A stretch of DNA of 64,000 nt from positions 63,755,529 through 63,819,528 of the forward strand of contig NC_134456.1 of the NCBI RefSeq assembly GCF_047948215.1. Reading direction: 5' to 3'. Shown here piece after piece: positions 11,301 through 26,300 of the stretch (positions are counted from its first letter, which is position 1; every line of letters begins with the position of its first letter). A program made the position numbers and the translations under genes. Under the pieces are notes generated by a model, which saw nothing but the letters and a program-made list of their open reading frames with translations, had not been told where the DNA came from and ran no database searches. This stretch comes from Lycorma delicatula. Taxonomy: Eukaryota > Arthropoda > Insecta > Hemiptera > Fulgoridae.

Positions 11301-14300
11301 TTTCAGAATGCTTATTCAACCATTCTATGAAGTGTTATTTCCTTTTCCTTTTTTTTCATAACCATTTAATTTATCATTCCATCACCTTAAGTTCCGCATA
11401 TCATCTCTGGAAAAATCATTGTAATATCAAGAGCTTCCATTGTTGTTTTTTTCCATACTTTTATATACATATTTATTGTACATACAACCAACATTAGTTT
11501 TCATTGGAATTTTAAGCAGTTCATTGTTATTCTGATCCATTTGTTTTTGAGCAGTGAAACATTACTGCACTTTAAAAAAACACTTCAACTGCACTTCTAC
11601 TACAGGAAGTGTTTAATATTAATTTTAAACTTTATATCAAATGTGGATGTGAACATTAAAAAGTGCTAAATCTCAGTCAAAGAGAGTTTTGGTAGTATTT
11701 AAGGAATTTCAAAAGATTTCATTTTGCAGTACATGTTTGTTAAACATTTTTCCAAATTAGTTATTGAAGATAAAATTTACATGATAATTTGAAAAATCTC
11801 TCTCTCTCCTCTGTAAAGTACTACCTAGGTGTTTATCTTTGTCTTAATCTGAACCACAAAACTCATAAATCTAACAAATGTAGCAGATAATTAGGTGCAG
11901 ACCACACATGGATGCTGCACTTATTGGACAGTAATTTTGTCCACATTGCCTGTGGCTCTACTCTTTGACTCAAAAGCCTACTTCCTAAATTACTGGAGTC
12001 CTTTTAAACATGGCATGGAGTCCTATGGCCTACTAATCCTGCTGGCCAGATAGTCTTGCACTGTCTACCTCCATTCCCCTCTATTTCCAACTTGAATGTA
12101 GGAAAGCAAGTGAAGTTATAAAAATAATAGACTTGATGGAAGAGTCATCTTTACCGTTACGGGTGGTTACATTCATGTCCAACATTATGTTACCCTTCCT
12201 GTAGAGTTAGAAATGAAGCAATACCACCCCCCCCCCGTACAATAAAATAATGCAGCATAAGAGTTCTCTGCTTGGAGCCCTTTGTTCAAGAAAATGTGAG
12301 CACAGTGTGTGACTCATCCAGTTATGGATTTGACTCACGACTAATGTGTGGATAAACAGCATCATATGTAACCTTTTAACCTTTACAACACAACCCCATT
12401 AGCAAAATCCATCTCCAGACTGGATGCTTTTCTCTAAGGCATATATAAATGCCTTATTTCACAACGTATAATCTGTTGCAATGGTATTATTCCAGTTCCT
12501 AAAAACTTTTCAGTAACATTACTAACATTGATTATATTAATAACCCCGGTGATAAAACTTTCCCATCAATTAGTACTATTGTAAACGGTCTTTCCATGAA
12601 CAGAAACTGCTATCCTCCTTTTTGAGTGTTGCTAATTTTATTGGTAATCTACAGATTTTGTTATTATTATTATTGGCTGTAGCTATTTTTAGAATTTTTT
12701 CTAATCATAATGAAAATCTATTTTTTTTTTTTTTTTTGTATTAATGGTGAGTATTAATAAGCCCCTCCTGTAATCTTGTGTTGTGTAGTTGAGCCAAAAT
12801 CTCAATGCCTTTGAATGACTTTATATTAAATTACATTGTTGCTTTATATTTATGATGTTACAGGCAATGATAACCATCCATGAATTTCCAGCTGACTACT
12901 GAAAGAAAAGAAAAAATAAGTCTTTTAACATACAAACATTTCATGCTTCAATCATAAGCAATTTTAATAACAGCTGTTAAATTGTTAAGAGTTGGGATAT
13001 GCTAAATTTCATCTAAATAGGTTTTATTTCTATAAATAGGTGTTAAACAGCTCATTTATTTTTATTAATATAGAAGAAAGTGATTCTTGAAAAATTATAA
13101 TTCTAAAATTAGCTCATAATAAAAATGAAAGGGCTGACTTGCTGTTCAGATTAATATATGACCTTCAAAGTGGGGGTGAAAGTTTCTCATCCAGAAAGTT
13201 TGGGTTCAAATGCTACTTAGGCTGGGTAATTTTCACATTTAAAAAATCCATTTCTTATCATTAATGTTAATTATAATTGTAATAATTCTAGAGCAGTGAT
13301 TCTCAATCATTTTAGCTCCATAAATCCCAAAAAGTAAAAAAAAAACCTAATGAATATTTTGTGACCCCCCCCCAACAAAGCCAAACCCAATGAAATCTAG
13401 TTAGAACTATTTAGCTATGTTGATAGCGACAGGTATGAACATGCATGTATGAAGTGTACAGACTTGAAAAATTTACAAGTTCCAACTAAATGTCTGTGTA
13501 CTCCATGTAATTTGGTCTGCTTGCATAATATTCTCTTTGAGAGAGTATGTTCAAACATGCATATGATACATTTGAACATGTCATGCTCTCAGCAGTATAA
13601 AAGAGGCGTAAGAGATTGCAGAACATCAGTTTAGTTTTGAATGCAAAGTGTTCATCTGTAGTCTCTAAAAGTTTTTAAAAGCATAGTTTCATTGAAAAAA
13701 GTTTGAAAAAAAACAGAGGTTTGAGTTTTTTTAGTGTGCAGTCAAATGGTGTAACTGTTTTTTTTTTTTTTTTTTTTAATTAGATTTTTATGCAAAATGG
13801 ATAAATTTATGGAAAAATGAAGTGAACCATCTACATCCGGTGAATCGATTGGTAAAATATGACAAGATTGTACAATGACAGTTTTTAACTCATTGGATGG
13901 TAAGCAACATTGTGTTGTTTGCTTTCGTGTTCTTTCCAATGAAAGCATGAAGCCATCAAAATTAATTCCAACTCTTGAAAACCTAAATATCTGTATCACA
14001 AAAGCAAACCCTTGGAATTTTCAAAAGAAAATTACATGCGTTGAGAAATCAACAAGTTTATATTTATAAAGCCATACAGATAAAAGTAGACTTGAAGCAT
14101 CTTACAATTGCAAAAACTTCATATTGCCTGCTGTGGTTGTTATGATCAGTGTTTTAATAGGAATGGAAGAACAAAAAATTGTGCTTTTAAATAACACATT
14201 ATCAATGTGAATAGAAAGCTGTCGATGTTCACGATCAGACCATTCAACAAGTGAGTCCAAATGAATTTTTTAATATTCAGTTTGATGAATCAACAGATTT

Positions 14301-17300
14301 GGCAAATATTTCTCAGTTCTTATTTTTTGTGAGATACGAATGGGATAGGGACAAATCATCAAAGAAAATGTTGTTTTGTGAATCAATATCTAGTCATATA
14401 TTTTTGGACAATGTCTTTTTGATGTTTTTTTTTATGAAGCTACTAACAGATTGGAAAAATATATTGCAGTATGTAGTGATGGTGCAAAGGTGATAAGAGG
14501 AAAGAGCGGTGGATAAAGAGATGTGTACTGAATCCATTTAGTGAAAACATTATTGCAGCTGATAAATAACCAGTTGAAATTGACTACCAGCTCATTGAAA
14601 TCTTATTTGCTGATGAAACATTAAAACTACAATTCGCATCTGAAGATTTATACAAGTTTTGGCTTGCTTGTTGAAGTGAATATGGAAATTTAGTCACAGA
14701 AGTATTGAAAATATTAATTCCTTTCGCCATGTTTACCTCTGAAAAAGGGTTTTCGTCTATGGTTGCACTAAAAACTAAATATAGAAATTGTCTTTTATCA
14801 TTTGAAAAAAATTGCTTTTGTGTATTTCTAACATAAATTCATCTATGGAGATTCTTAAATGGAAAACAAACACAACCACCTCATCAATTTAACAAGATCA
14901 AGAGTTATCTAGAAGATACATTGTTAGGATTTTTAATCTGAAAATATTAAATAATGTTTTTTCTAGAGGACTTGTGCGGTGGTCATTGTTTCTGATTGCA
15001 GCAATTCAACTATAGGACATAGATTTATTCAACATATCATGGTCAGCATCTTGCATGCATGTGCATATGGCTTTTACTTGCACTTTAATGGTTTTTTTTT
15101 TTTAATGACTGAGGGAGATGTCTCAATTTACCATCACTGTTGTTCCAATCACTGGAAGTAAACCTGAAATAATTTAAATAGCAACAATCTCTATGCACAC
15201 CTATTTAAAAGTCTTACTAAGACAATAAAAGAGTTTTGTAATGTTCCAATCAAGGTATTCCATTTTAATTCAACAAATGATCAGTGCATCACTATTTTTG
15301 ATTTTAATGATATTTGGTATAACTAACCCACCTTGTAGAGACCAAAATATATTTTTTTATATATAAAAAAAAAGTTTTTTCTTGAGTAATAGACTATTTT
15401 CTAACTCGCCAACAGGTAAAAACAGTTTTTTCCATAAGCTGTAGCATTCTTATTTTACATCATACAGAGGATCAAAAAGGGATTTTGGAAAGAGTGAAGA
15501 TGGAACTTCATCTTAATGTACTCAAAATTCATTTTGTTACTTAACCAAATCTTGTTATGTTTACTGAAGTTAGTCTACAAATTGTTGTTTTGTTTAATTT
15601 TGGGCCCAAAATAAATAATGAAGGACTTAAAGTAATAGGCTTATTTTTTACCTTTTAACTCTTAGGTACTAGTAGTACTTATAAAAAAAAAAATTGGACT
15701 GTTACCAAATGTCCTTCATTAAAAAAAATGGCTGCCAAACATTAAATTTTGAAAATGTCTCATTTTTGGGGCTCAAAAACCACACGTGGAACAGGTGGCA
15801 AAAATCTGAAATGTTTACAGCAGTAAGTAATTTTTATATACTTTAAAATCACAAAATTTATTTTGTTACTTGAAGAGGTTGACGAGTAATGAATACAACA
15901 ATACCACTAAAAACACTGTTCCCTCTAACTGTAAACAACATATCCAAAAATACTGATGTTATGTATTTTTTTTTCAGATTATAAAAATTACAACTAAACT
16001 CCTTTATCACAGAATGATAAATAATAATTACAAAATGATAAACAACTCAAATACATTAACAAATTGTTCAATTCTCTTTTACCTTATTTTACTCCTGCTA
16101 ATGGAAGTTATGAATAAATCTTGCACTTTTTGATAACAAACTTAACCAACATAAATTAATGCTCCTGCCATTTTTTTATTGAGTAGAACTGGTAAGTCCA
16201 CATTCATCTTTTGTGTAATATTGTGTCCTCTTCGAGGAGTTGATAGAAAAAGCTCTGAAGGCATGAGAATCTTTAAAATATTTTCCAATTGAACCCGTGT
16301 TTGATTATCCCTCAATGATTTCTTGAATGAAGTACCAGGACTCTTTGGATGGATAAAGTGTATTCAATGTTCCTCTTTATTTTCATGTATTTTGACTTAA
16401 GTGACTTCACCTAACCACCACTTGCTATCATATACACAGCAGACATAATTTTTACATTTTGGCTTTGGTAAACCTATAAAGCAATCAGAAACAGTAACTA
16501 ATGTCCTTGTGTACCAATACTAATGTAAATGTTTCTGATTCAGAGGTCACCTGAACTTTCAGAATACATTTCTGACTTCTTGGAACAAAACTGTGAAAGG
16601 TTCTTGTTTCTGTTGTGATTACCTGATAACAAGAACTGAGCAAACTGGGCAACAAGAACTTGATAATTCTGATAACAAGAACTTCAGTCTCTTGAATGTC
16701 TTTATTAGAGCAGAAATAAATATATTTTTAATACTGTCTTTGCAATAATTGTACATTTCAGAAGGTGTAACAATTTGATTGTTGACTGTCCTTTAAAAGC
16801 TTGCTTTAGTCACAGTCCTTTTTTTACAGTTCCACCAGTACCATTACATTTTCCTTTTGCATGGTATGAGACAAAAAAATTACATTCAGCTATAATTTCA
16901 AAATCTTGAATAGTAGTACAGATTTATGAAATTTTTTATACTGGACTGAGGTGCCATCAGAAAAATTAAAAAAATTGTTTAACTTGTGGTAACAGTGCTT
17001 TTACTTTATTTATAACTTGCTTTTGGAAGCAGAAGAATGATGATGTAGTATTGTGCTTCAAGTACTCACTTATCACACAATAGATTTGGCTCTGTAATTT
17101 TCCTTCTTTTTTTAAAAATACATGAGAAATGGATGTACTGTGGCATATGTTTTTGACTAGTGATACGACTGGACTTCATCTGTATCACAAAAGGAAAATT
17201 TTGAGAGCAGTCTCCCATTGCAATTCACCCTCCAACAAGTTTTCATTTTTAATGTTGAGGAAATTGGCTTGTTTCTTTGCAACAAAATGATGCCTTTTTA

Positions 17301-20300
17301 TGTTATTTAAATTTTCAGTAAGTTAAGTACTCTTAAAATTGAAGAATTTGAGTATTTAGACACAACATTCAACAAAAGCCCACTGTTTGAAGATAATGTC
17401 AGAATCAAAATCATCCCAGCTCTCTTGCAGTAATCAGAGCACTTCATTAGTGCCTGGACATTTTTCACTCTGTGACAGCATGCACATTTCATTTTCTATA
17501 ATACACTATGGATAAAGGAGAATTTTATAATCAAATTTCATTTTTAGAGCAGATAACATGAGTTTTACATTTTGGTGGGTGACACACACACAAAAGGAGT
17601 GAGTACCTGACCCACCAGGCAGAACACAAAATTTAGGTCTTAAATCAGCAAATTTTGAAAAACCAATTTTTAAATTATGTCTTTCTTTAGAGGCTGTATG
17701 CAGTTCTTTTAAGTTAAATAAGATAAACCTTTTTTGAATATTAATTTTCTTCTGTTAAGCTTGTCTTGCTGAGAAAATCCTTCTTGCCTGGTATCATTCA
17801 GCCGTGCTCATCATTTGGATAAAAATCTTGGACACATCTAATAACATTTTCATCAATTACGTGACTTTTTGCTGATTTGTGGTAAAACTCCACATGTTTT
17901 AACTAATTGTTTGGATTGACAAGCTAAACACTGACTAACACTAAACTCATTTTGAATTTTTTTAATGCTCCAGCTGCTTGGTAATAAACTTAAAATATTA
18001 ATGTTTTCCTAGATTAATGTAACTGTTTTCATTTTATCCTTTATTTTAATGATTAATTTTTCTTATTCCCTACCTTAATCAGCATAATTTTGTGGTACTA
18101 AACTGATTTCTTCTGTAGAAATATTTAAATCAAAGGAATCATTTAATTTACTGGTAACTGACTTGGCTATTTTTGTAACTTTAATTTTAAATATACTTTC
18201 TTTGTACTGCTCGATATTTTTTTAACCTTAACGGAGGAAATCCCAAGTGCTGAACAAGCTTTATTCACTGACTCGACTATAACATATTTAGGCTCATATA
18301 TATCTTGACATTCCATCATCTTGTATCATCTTGTGGTTTTTGTATTTGTTTAAGCATTTTGTACACAGTACTATGCCTGGAATGAATTTTAAATTTGGAT
18401 TGCTTGTTGAAAGTATCAAAGAGATTTCTTAACCGGTTTAGCGGCTAAATGGGTAAGAGCAACCTTTCCCATTAATATGAAAATATTTATCTAAATATTT
18501 GGTTTTATGAAAAGTACAGATATTTGTTTGTTTCAGTACATCCACTTCTTAAAGATATCAATGTTATTTGAGGTTCAAACTCTAAAATATTGTGCACTAC
18601 TGAAGATCTATTGTAAGTCAATTTGTGATATACTGTTTCAGTGTGAATGCCAATTGAACACTCCATAATCCATTTTTATAAAATGCAATGGTTCTTACAA
18701 TAACAATACAGTTAGTATAAATTATAAAACTACTAATTGTACCTCACTTTATCATACCCCAGTTTCTCTACAGCTAAAATAAAAATTTGTTTAATTAATA
18801 AAATTAAAAATAAAAGATATCGCATAAAAAAAGAAGTTCACTGCTAATAAAATTACTTTGTACATTTATACATTACCTAACCACAGTATTATCACTAGCA
18901 ACAATACAACATATCACATTGAAATCAAAACATTAACTGAGTGAGCCTTCTACAATATTTACATTCAGGATTACGCAAACATTCATGTCCATGCATGTCT
19001 ACTCACTTTCATATTTAAACATGAGTTTGTGTATATGAGTCATACTTTAAGTAGCAAATTATCTAGAATATAATCTATCTCATTATAAACATATCAAAAT
19101 ATTTGATATAGTAGGCCCACATTATTGTCTGAAAAAATACATGCTGCGAATTTTTTGGATACATTGTTCACAGTTAGAAAGAGCAGTGTTTTAGCAGTTT
19201 TGTGATTGCTTCATTACTCAACAACATCTTTGAGTAACAAAATAAATTTTATATGGTTTTAAAGTACATAAAAAGTTCTTACTGCTGTAAAAATTTCAGG
19301 TTCTTGCCACTTATCCCACATGTGGTTTTTTGGCCCCAAAAATGAGGCATTTTCAAAATCTTAGGATTTGGTGGCAATTTTTTTAATGAAGGACTGTAAC
19401 AGTCCAATTTTTTTTTATAAGTACTACTAGTACCTAAGAGTTAAAAGGTAAAAAATAGGCCTATTACTCTAAGCCCTTCATTATTTATTTTGGACCCAAA
19501 ATTAAAAAAAAACCACAATTTGTAAATGTAACTTCAGTAAACATTACTAGCTTTGGTTATGTAACAAAATGAATTTTGAGTACACTAAAATGAAGTCCCA
19601 TTTTTACTCTTTCCAAAAAGCCCTTTATGACCTCTGTATGGTGTAAAATAAGAGTGCTATAGCTCATGGAAAAAGTGATGAAAGTGGCTGTTTTTACCTG
19701 TTGGCAAGTTAGAAAATAGTCTATTACTCAAGAAAAACATTTTGTTTTTAATATAAAAAATATTTTTTGGCCACTATAAGATGGTTAGTTATCATATACC
19801 AAATATCATCAAAATTAAAAATAGTGATGCAATAAAATCTTTGAAGATTTGTTGAATTAAAATGGAATACCTAATTTCCAAAATAGAAAGAACAAGATTG
19901 ATTCTTTTGGTTTTCAAATGTAAGAAAATTAATAGTATAGAATATAATTTGTATTTAATTTCTAAAAGTAATGGCCAAAAATATTTTACATTTCCATAAA
20001 TATTTGATCTGAAGTTTAACTTCATATTTAATTAAAACATTCCATTCACCTACCTGTGCATTGGATAGTGATTGGATTTGTGTGTAACCATATCAACACA
20101 AATCAATTTACAATTCAATTTAATATGAATTTGGCCTCATTGCTAAAAATGTTCCTTGTAGTTTTTCTTCCCATTATACACCATACTTAAATAAAACATC
20201 TGATCTACGTACACACCACACATCAGAAACACACATTATGTAAAAGCATATAATTTTTTTTCTTCCAATAGTTATACCACGACTGATTGATATAATTTCA

Positions 20301-23300
20301 TACCTAATTTTAACCCAAGATGTGACATGGTGCACATAAGGAAACGGCTGTTATGTTTACTGGAATAAGTGTGTTCGGGTATTTTAATTTCTTGGTTCTT
20401 GTGGAAACAAAATTACAGTCCTAAAAAATCTTAACAATAAGTTTACATCTGGTGTGTTGCAAGAGACCCTTGTTCTGATGATCAATTATTTTAAAGAATG
20501 GCACCTTTATTAATAAACTTTCTTCTACTATAAACTAAATCTCTAGAAAGATGTGCTGTGGAACCTGAGATCAAGATTTTCCTCTTGGAAGTAAAAAAAA
20601 AAAAGAGGCATGATATCAACATTAGTTATATCACCATTTGCCCTACCAACTAAGTCTCCCCTACAGTTGAGGGGATTTTTAAGATATATACAATCTTCAC
20701 ATTGTAACAGAATGACGGTTCAGCATTTCTGTGTTTATTTGACTATATATTGAAAAAAAACAATTGTTTTTTATATACTCAAAGTGTTTTGTACATACAA
20801 AGTTGTAAGAAATTCAGAAATGCTGAACATTATCATATTGTAAAGTAATTGACTCTAGATTGTCAATCACAACACACACATCTTTTGCTAAAAAAAATGT
20901 ATTTTAACATCTCCATATATTGCACAGAATTTACAATTAACCCACAATTCAGGTAATCATATATACAAGAGTTTTTTGTTTTTTTTAGGATTAGGTGTTG
21001 AATTTTTTTTACTGAGACGAACCATTATGCCAGTATTCCATGTTAATGGTTTTTTTTTTATAAGATTGTAATAATGACCCCGTCACAATATTGAAAAAAG
21101 TCATCTCCCTTATCATGATGATATCAAAATCTCATCACAACATTCCTTTCATTGCTATAACTTCTTTTCTGTAAGTTTGTGTGGCACCACCCACCTCAAA
21201 AATATTTTACATATCCCAGTTGTTCAATAATATGTCCTACTGCCTATGTGTTCGATATGCCTATCAGGCTGGTGATGAGACGGTCATTTTAAATCAATTC
21301 AACCACCTCTTTTGGTGCTTATCATCAGTCACAGAAACCAATTGACCACTGTGAGGTTCATCCTCTATATTCACTTTATCAGTTTCTGATGCAGAAAACT
21401 GTATTGCCCACCTGCTCACAGTACATTTATCAATGGTTTCATCACCATAAATGGCTTTTAGATGATGAATGTCACTAGTGCTCACTTTTTCTGATGTTGA
21501 AAATTTAATTGCTGATGTTTGTCATGTTGATATAGCAGATGTACTGTATTATGTAACAATGGTGATTGACAGAAACTGAGAATGTAGGAATGAGTTTTGG
21601 AATGTTAGTAATAGGGGAATGAAACTTGAAAGATGATGACATCCTTTACTCTTTACAACATAACTGTTTTTCATTGGGTTCAAGTGTGCTTTACATTTCA
21701 GAAATCTGTCATATTTTTTTGTATGCACTTGACTGTTTTGAAAATACAATTGAGTTTTATAAACGGGTGATTCAAAAAGAACTTCACAAATTTAAACGCA
21801 CGTAAGAATTTATTTAGATAACTTCATATTCAGTTGAGGTCTCATTTCATAGTTAAACTCATCAAACTTTGAATTGCGTAGTTCATTAATACTGAATTTG
21901 GTATTTAGATAACTTCATATTCTGTTGAGGTCTCATTTCATAGTAAAACTCATCAAACTTTGAATTGCGTAGTTCATTAGTACCAAATTTTGTTACCAGT
22001 GTTGTTAAAAAGGGATATATTTACTGGTGCGGAATGTGCTTGCTGTGTGTTTTGTTTTCATGATGTGCAGTCAGCAACTACAGTTTAACATAATTTTCAT
22101 AGCGTATGATAGGGAGCCTTCTAGGAAGCATACTATTTACTCTTGACATCAAACCTTCTTTGAGACAGTAGTATGTTAAACAAACAAAGTAACCAGAATG
22201 CCCAATTCAGAGAAAGCTTTGCACACAGTCCAGAGAAATCAACTCTATGTGTGTCATGTGAGACTGGCATTCCACAAACAACTGTTTGGCATGTATTACA
22301 TAAACAATTGCACTTGAAACCATATAAATCAACCGTTGTTAAGCACATTACAGATGATGACAAAGTTGCTTGGCTGCAGTTTTGTGTGGAAATTATGGAT
22401 AGAATTGCAGACAATAATTTAGTGATGAGTCAGTGTTTCACATTGTGACAAGGTGAACACCCAAAACTGCCGAATATGGGGTAGCAAAAACCCTCATGAA
22501 ACTTTGCAGCACATTCATCATAGCCATAAAGTTAATATGTTTTGTACCTAAGCAAACAAAGACTGTAAGGCCTGTTCTTCGTAAATGATATAGTTTATCT
22601 GGACATGCTTCAAAATTGTGTAACTCCTCAGATGATGATGATGATGATGACCAAGAAGATGAAATTACTTTCAATAAGACAAGCACCACCTCGCTACCAT
22701 CTAGATGTCTGAGAGTTTCTTGATTCTGAGGTTGGTGGATTGGTCATAAAGGTTCAGTTGGCCACCTCACTCCCCAGATATGACCATACTAGATTTTTTC
22801 TTGTGGAGTTTCATTAAATATCGGGTTTATGTACCACCTCTCCCTGCTGATCTTGAGCTAAAACTCTCAATTAACACCACAGCTGCAGAGGTAACACCCG
22901 ACTTGCGGGCTACAGTCTGGAATGAAATCAACTTTGGTTGGATGTGTATCACATTACAAATGGAAGCCATATCAAACCAAAGTAAATGTTGGATGACAAA
23001 CTTGATGTGTTTTTCTATGGAAGAGACTTCAACCGAATCTGTAAGTTATCTCAATAAATATTTATATGGTTTTAAAGTTGTGAAGTCCTTTCTGAATCAC
23101 CCAGTATTGCAAGGTTTTGGACATGAAAATTACTTGTCCAGCATGCTTATGCTGGACATGCAGCAGAAGCAGCATGTAAAAACCTTTTCCAAAGTCTTTT
23201 ATAAGATTGCCCACTTTAGAGAGAGAGAGAGAGAGAGGGGGGGGCTATATTTTGGATTCACTTTAAGCAGAAGCTTTTTTTTGTTGTTTTTTAAGAATAT

Positions 23301-26300
23301 AGAAAAGAGCCAAAATCTGATAACCTCTTACGGCAGCAGTCACAACCATTCTTAGAAAATCATTAGAAAAGGAATGCTCATGCATAGAGTAGCAAAACCA
23401 TTAAAAAGGATGTGCTTAACTGCAGCAATTTCTTGTAGAAGTGTGAACCAGTCTAAAATATTTGTAAGCAGTGATACTGCTGGTGGCAAAAGGTCAGTTA
23501 TGTGTTACCCATACCCTTTTATATCTAGGCAGGAAAGCAATGATTCCACAAAGGAATTTATTTTATAGTGAACTCTAGTGTAAGTTTTCCCAACACAATA
23601 AAATTAAGTTGTCTTCAATGACCCCACCTTCAACAACTGTATGATATGATTGAAGAACCACTAACATTGTGTCTGTTAGGAAGCAAAAGAAAACAGAATA
23701 TTATTTTCAATATACACTGTGTTCAGAAAGTTTCTGTGCACTGGAATTATGGAAGTATAATTTTGAAATTTTGTTAATTATTTTGTGTTTTTATTTCATT
23801 ATTTTATTGAAACTCATATTATAATAACTGGAATAACTGGTTGTTTAATAAAGGTGTTGACAATGACCTCCTCCAACATCAGTATAACATTGCACTTTTT
23901 TCTGTTTGTATTCAAATAGCTGATTTACTAAAATGCCTTGATGTTATTGCAATGATAAGTTTGTCAATCGTGTGTGGCCTGTTGTTATACACTGTTTCAC
24001 TGTATCCCATAGAGAGTAATCTGGAGGAATCAGATTGGGCAATTGTGCAAGCCACAAACCCCTCAAAATGATTCATTCACCAAAAACATCTCATAAAAAA
24101 TCATTGACACGCAATGCATGTTCTACTCATCCAGACCAGACTCAGATTTTCACTTTGTCTAAAGATTCTTCATGTAATTCACGAGGGTTAGTTGTTGACT
24201 ATAGTCATGTATTTTATAAATTAACACCCTTCCAAATGAAACCATGCTTCATCTGTAAGAAATGTGTTGTCTAGGACACCTATGAAATTTTGATCAATAA
24301 AACATTTAAATCATTGATAATAATTTAGTCTTTTGGCATGATCTGTAGATTTCAGTTCTTGAACACGCATTATTTTGTAGGGGAAAAGTTTCAGTTATTT
24401 TCTTACAGCTTTATGTACAGCACAGCAACAAGTTCAATATCTTCCTGCTTTGCTAACTTATGCATTGACTTTGATGGACTTTCGGCCATAGCATCTGAAA
24501 TATCAAGCAGCTTCTGTTCAGGTTGTCTTCCACTTTAATTAGTGTCCAACAGATCCTGCTGCATTTCGATCTGCATTGCAGTGAGAAACAGTAGTATTTG
24601 GAAACTTTTCAGAAAACTGGTGCTTCACTGAATCAGTGTACTTGTCACCTTCACGAATGACATGTTCAATAAGAAAAATGCCTTCTACTAAAAAGACCAT
24701 TACATTTCTTGCAACTATTGATTTCAACAAATGAAGCAACATGAAATGAAGCATGTTCAATCGTAACTCAACAACTGACGTCTTGGTTTATTACTAAACA
24801 ATGCCCAGTGAAGCTACAGGGCAACCAACTTAACGTCAAAAGAACAGAATGAATGCATCACATAATTCTAAAGCATATTGCACAGCAACTTTCTGAATGT
24901 ACTGTATAAATGTAACACAATGGAATGTTTGAAATGTGGACACCTAAAATGGATTAAAATTTTGCTTTCAGGACAAAGAATTTTGTAGACAGGATAAATT
25001 TATTGTTAAAAAAATTATAAGAGGCCAGAAAGTTGTTAAAATATACTTTGAATTTATCTGTAAAGTAAGATCAATGCATTACTTACACAGATTCCCTTTG
25101 CTCATATTTATCTATTGTTTTTTTTTTAATTTGTAATTCTATTACCCTTCAAATGCTGATGTTTCTGAATTAGATCATGTGTTTTTTTTTTTAATGATTT
25201 ATTTGAAAATAGTTATACAGCTGTTAAAATTTTATTAGAAAACTAAATTATTACCAAAACCTGGTTACAAAAAAATTGTTTTAGATAATATTGCCAATAT
25301 TTTGAAAAACAAATTTTCTTCCATTTCCCACACCATCTCCTACAGTCCAAATTTAGTGATATAATTGCACAACTGATATGTTGCCTATTAATTGAAGGAT
25401 TATTAATCACTGTGAAAGTTAAATACATATAAGTGAGAATTACAATATGTTATAAAGCACTTGCGTTACATTGCACAATCATCAGTGTTGTAAAATTGGA
25501 CAGGACCCTTTACAGTCCTGCCTTTGCGATTTTATATTAAATTGCATTGTTACATTTATATTTTCAATGTTACCCATACAAGATTTTTCATGTACTTAAA
25601 GTTCTTCAGTTAGTAAAACCTTTTATATTTGTTTTGAATTTTTGTCTGGTTTAAATACACATAATTGATTAATAATGTATCCATATTGTCACACTGGAAG
25701 GTAAAATGTTCTAAAGAATAGTCAAATTTGTCTTCTGTTAAAACAAAAACAACATGTTTTAAACACATGCCTCACAAAAAATTGGATGTAATGTTGTAAA
25801 TTATGACATTAGAATTTAATGTTTATATATATTTGTGCTAATCGTTCATAATAATTGTAACCCGTTGTTTTTCAGTTGGACAATGCATTAATCCTGTCAT
25901 GTTTTATTATCTTTCAATATGATATGTATTTTGGTTCCTAATATTCATTTAAATATAATTGTACTATTCAGACATATTTTATTTGTTTTTTGAATTGTGA
26001 AATATTGGAAAATTTTATTCTATTTGAAAAATGAATTAATTTTTTAAATTTCAGTTTTTGGTAATGTTTGTTAAATGCTTGTGTGTTATACAGAATTTTT
26101 CTTGAAACATTTTAATCTAGTTTATTTACTAATAAATAATTTACTGCTCAATTACAGGTTCAACTCAAGAAAAAGAAAATCACCGTGATCATCGTAGTTC
26201 TAAATCATCAGAAAAGGAAAGGGAATTCTCTAGAAAGAAATTTAAGCACAGGAAATATTCTTCAAAACATGAGACTGATCATTATAATGAAGCTATTTCT

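Larger units (their letters stand above)
15253..19872 (-). mobile_element. 4.6-kb long-TIR DNA transposon encoding a decayed FSKF/HQNVKL-type protein
   Basis: The ends form inverted arms of about 730-760 bp, starting AGGTATTCCATTTTAATTC on each side. The minus strand between them carries a broken protein gene: RFILFNLKELHTASKERHN then IGFSKFADLRPKFCVLPGG and CVCVTHQNVKLML (17720 down to 17560), YFSDGTSVQYK (about 16970), FFVSYHAKGKCNGTGGTVKK (about 16890 down to 16830) and a C-terminal stretch to about 16600. The same motif order occurs in the element at 45231-49122 with clearly different sequence. I know this protein type only as uncharacterised insect and invertebrate proteins. The DFxENY, DG and SHGKxxCxGxGG motifs could be a DDE-like transposase core, but that is inference. 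Many frameshifts make this copy inactive. No convincing target duplication was found. Confidence 0.8.
8355..26157 (+). other. Intron 1 (17.8 kb), transposon-filled
   Basis: Donor GTAAGC and acceptor TTACAG define the intron, which splits a glycine codon (phase 1). It contains the TIR/SINE nest at 9464-10559, the hAT remnant at 13294-14960, the long-TIR element at 15253-19872, a mariner scrap at 21294-21485, and Tc1/mariner elements at 21762-23104 and 23715-24904. The stretches 8355-9463, 10560-13285 and 24905-26157 are AT-rich and show nothing I can name, apart from poly-T near 12721 and poly-C near 12226. Confidence 0.8.

Noticed and set aside
12700..12740. Retrotransposon A-tail on the minus strand
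   Set aside because: The poly-T run is not joined to any recognisable element body.
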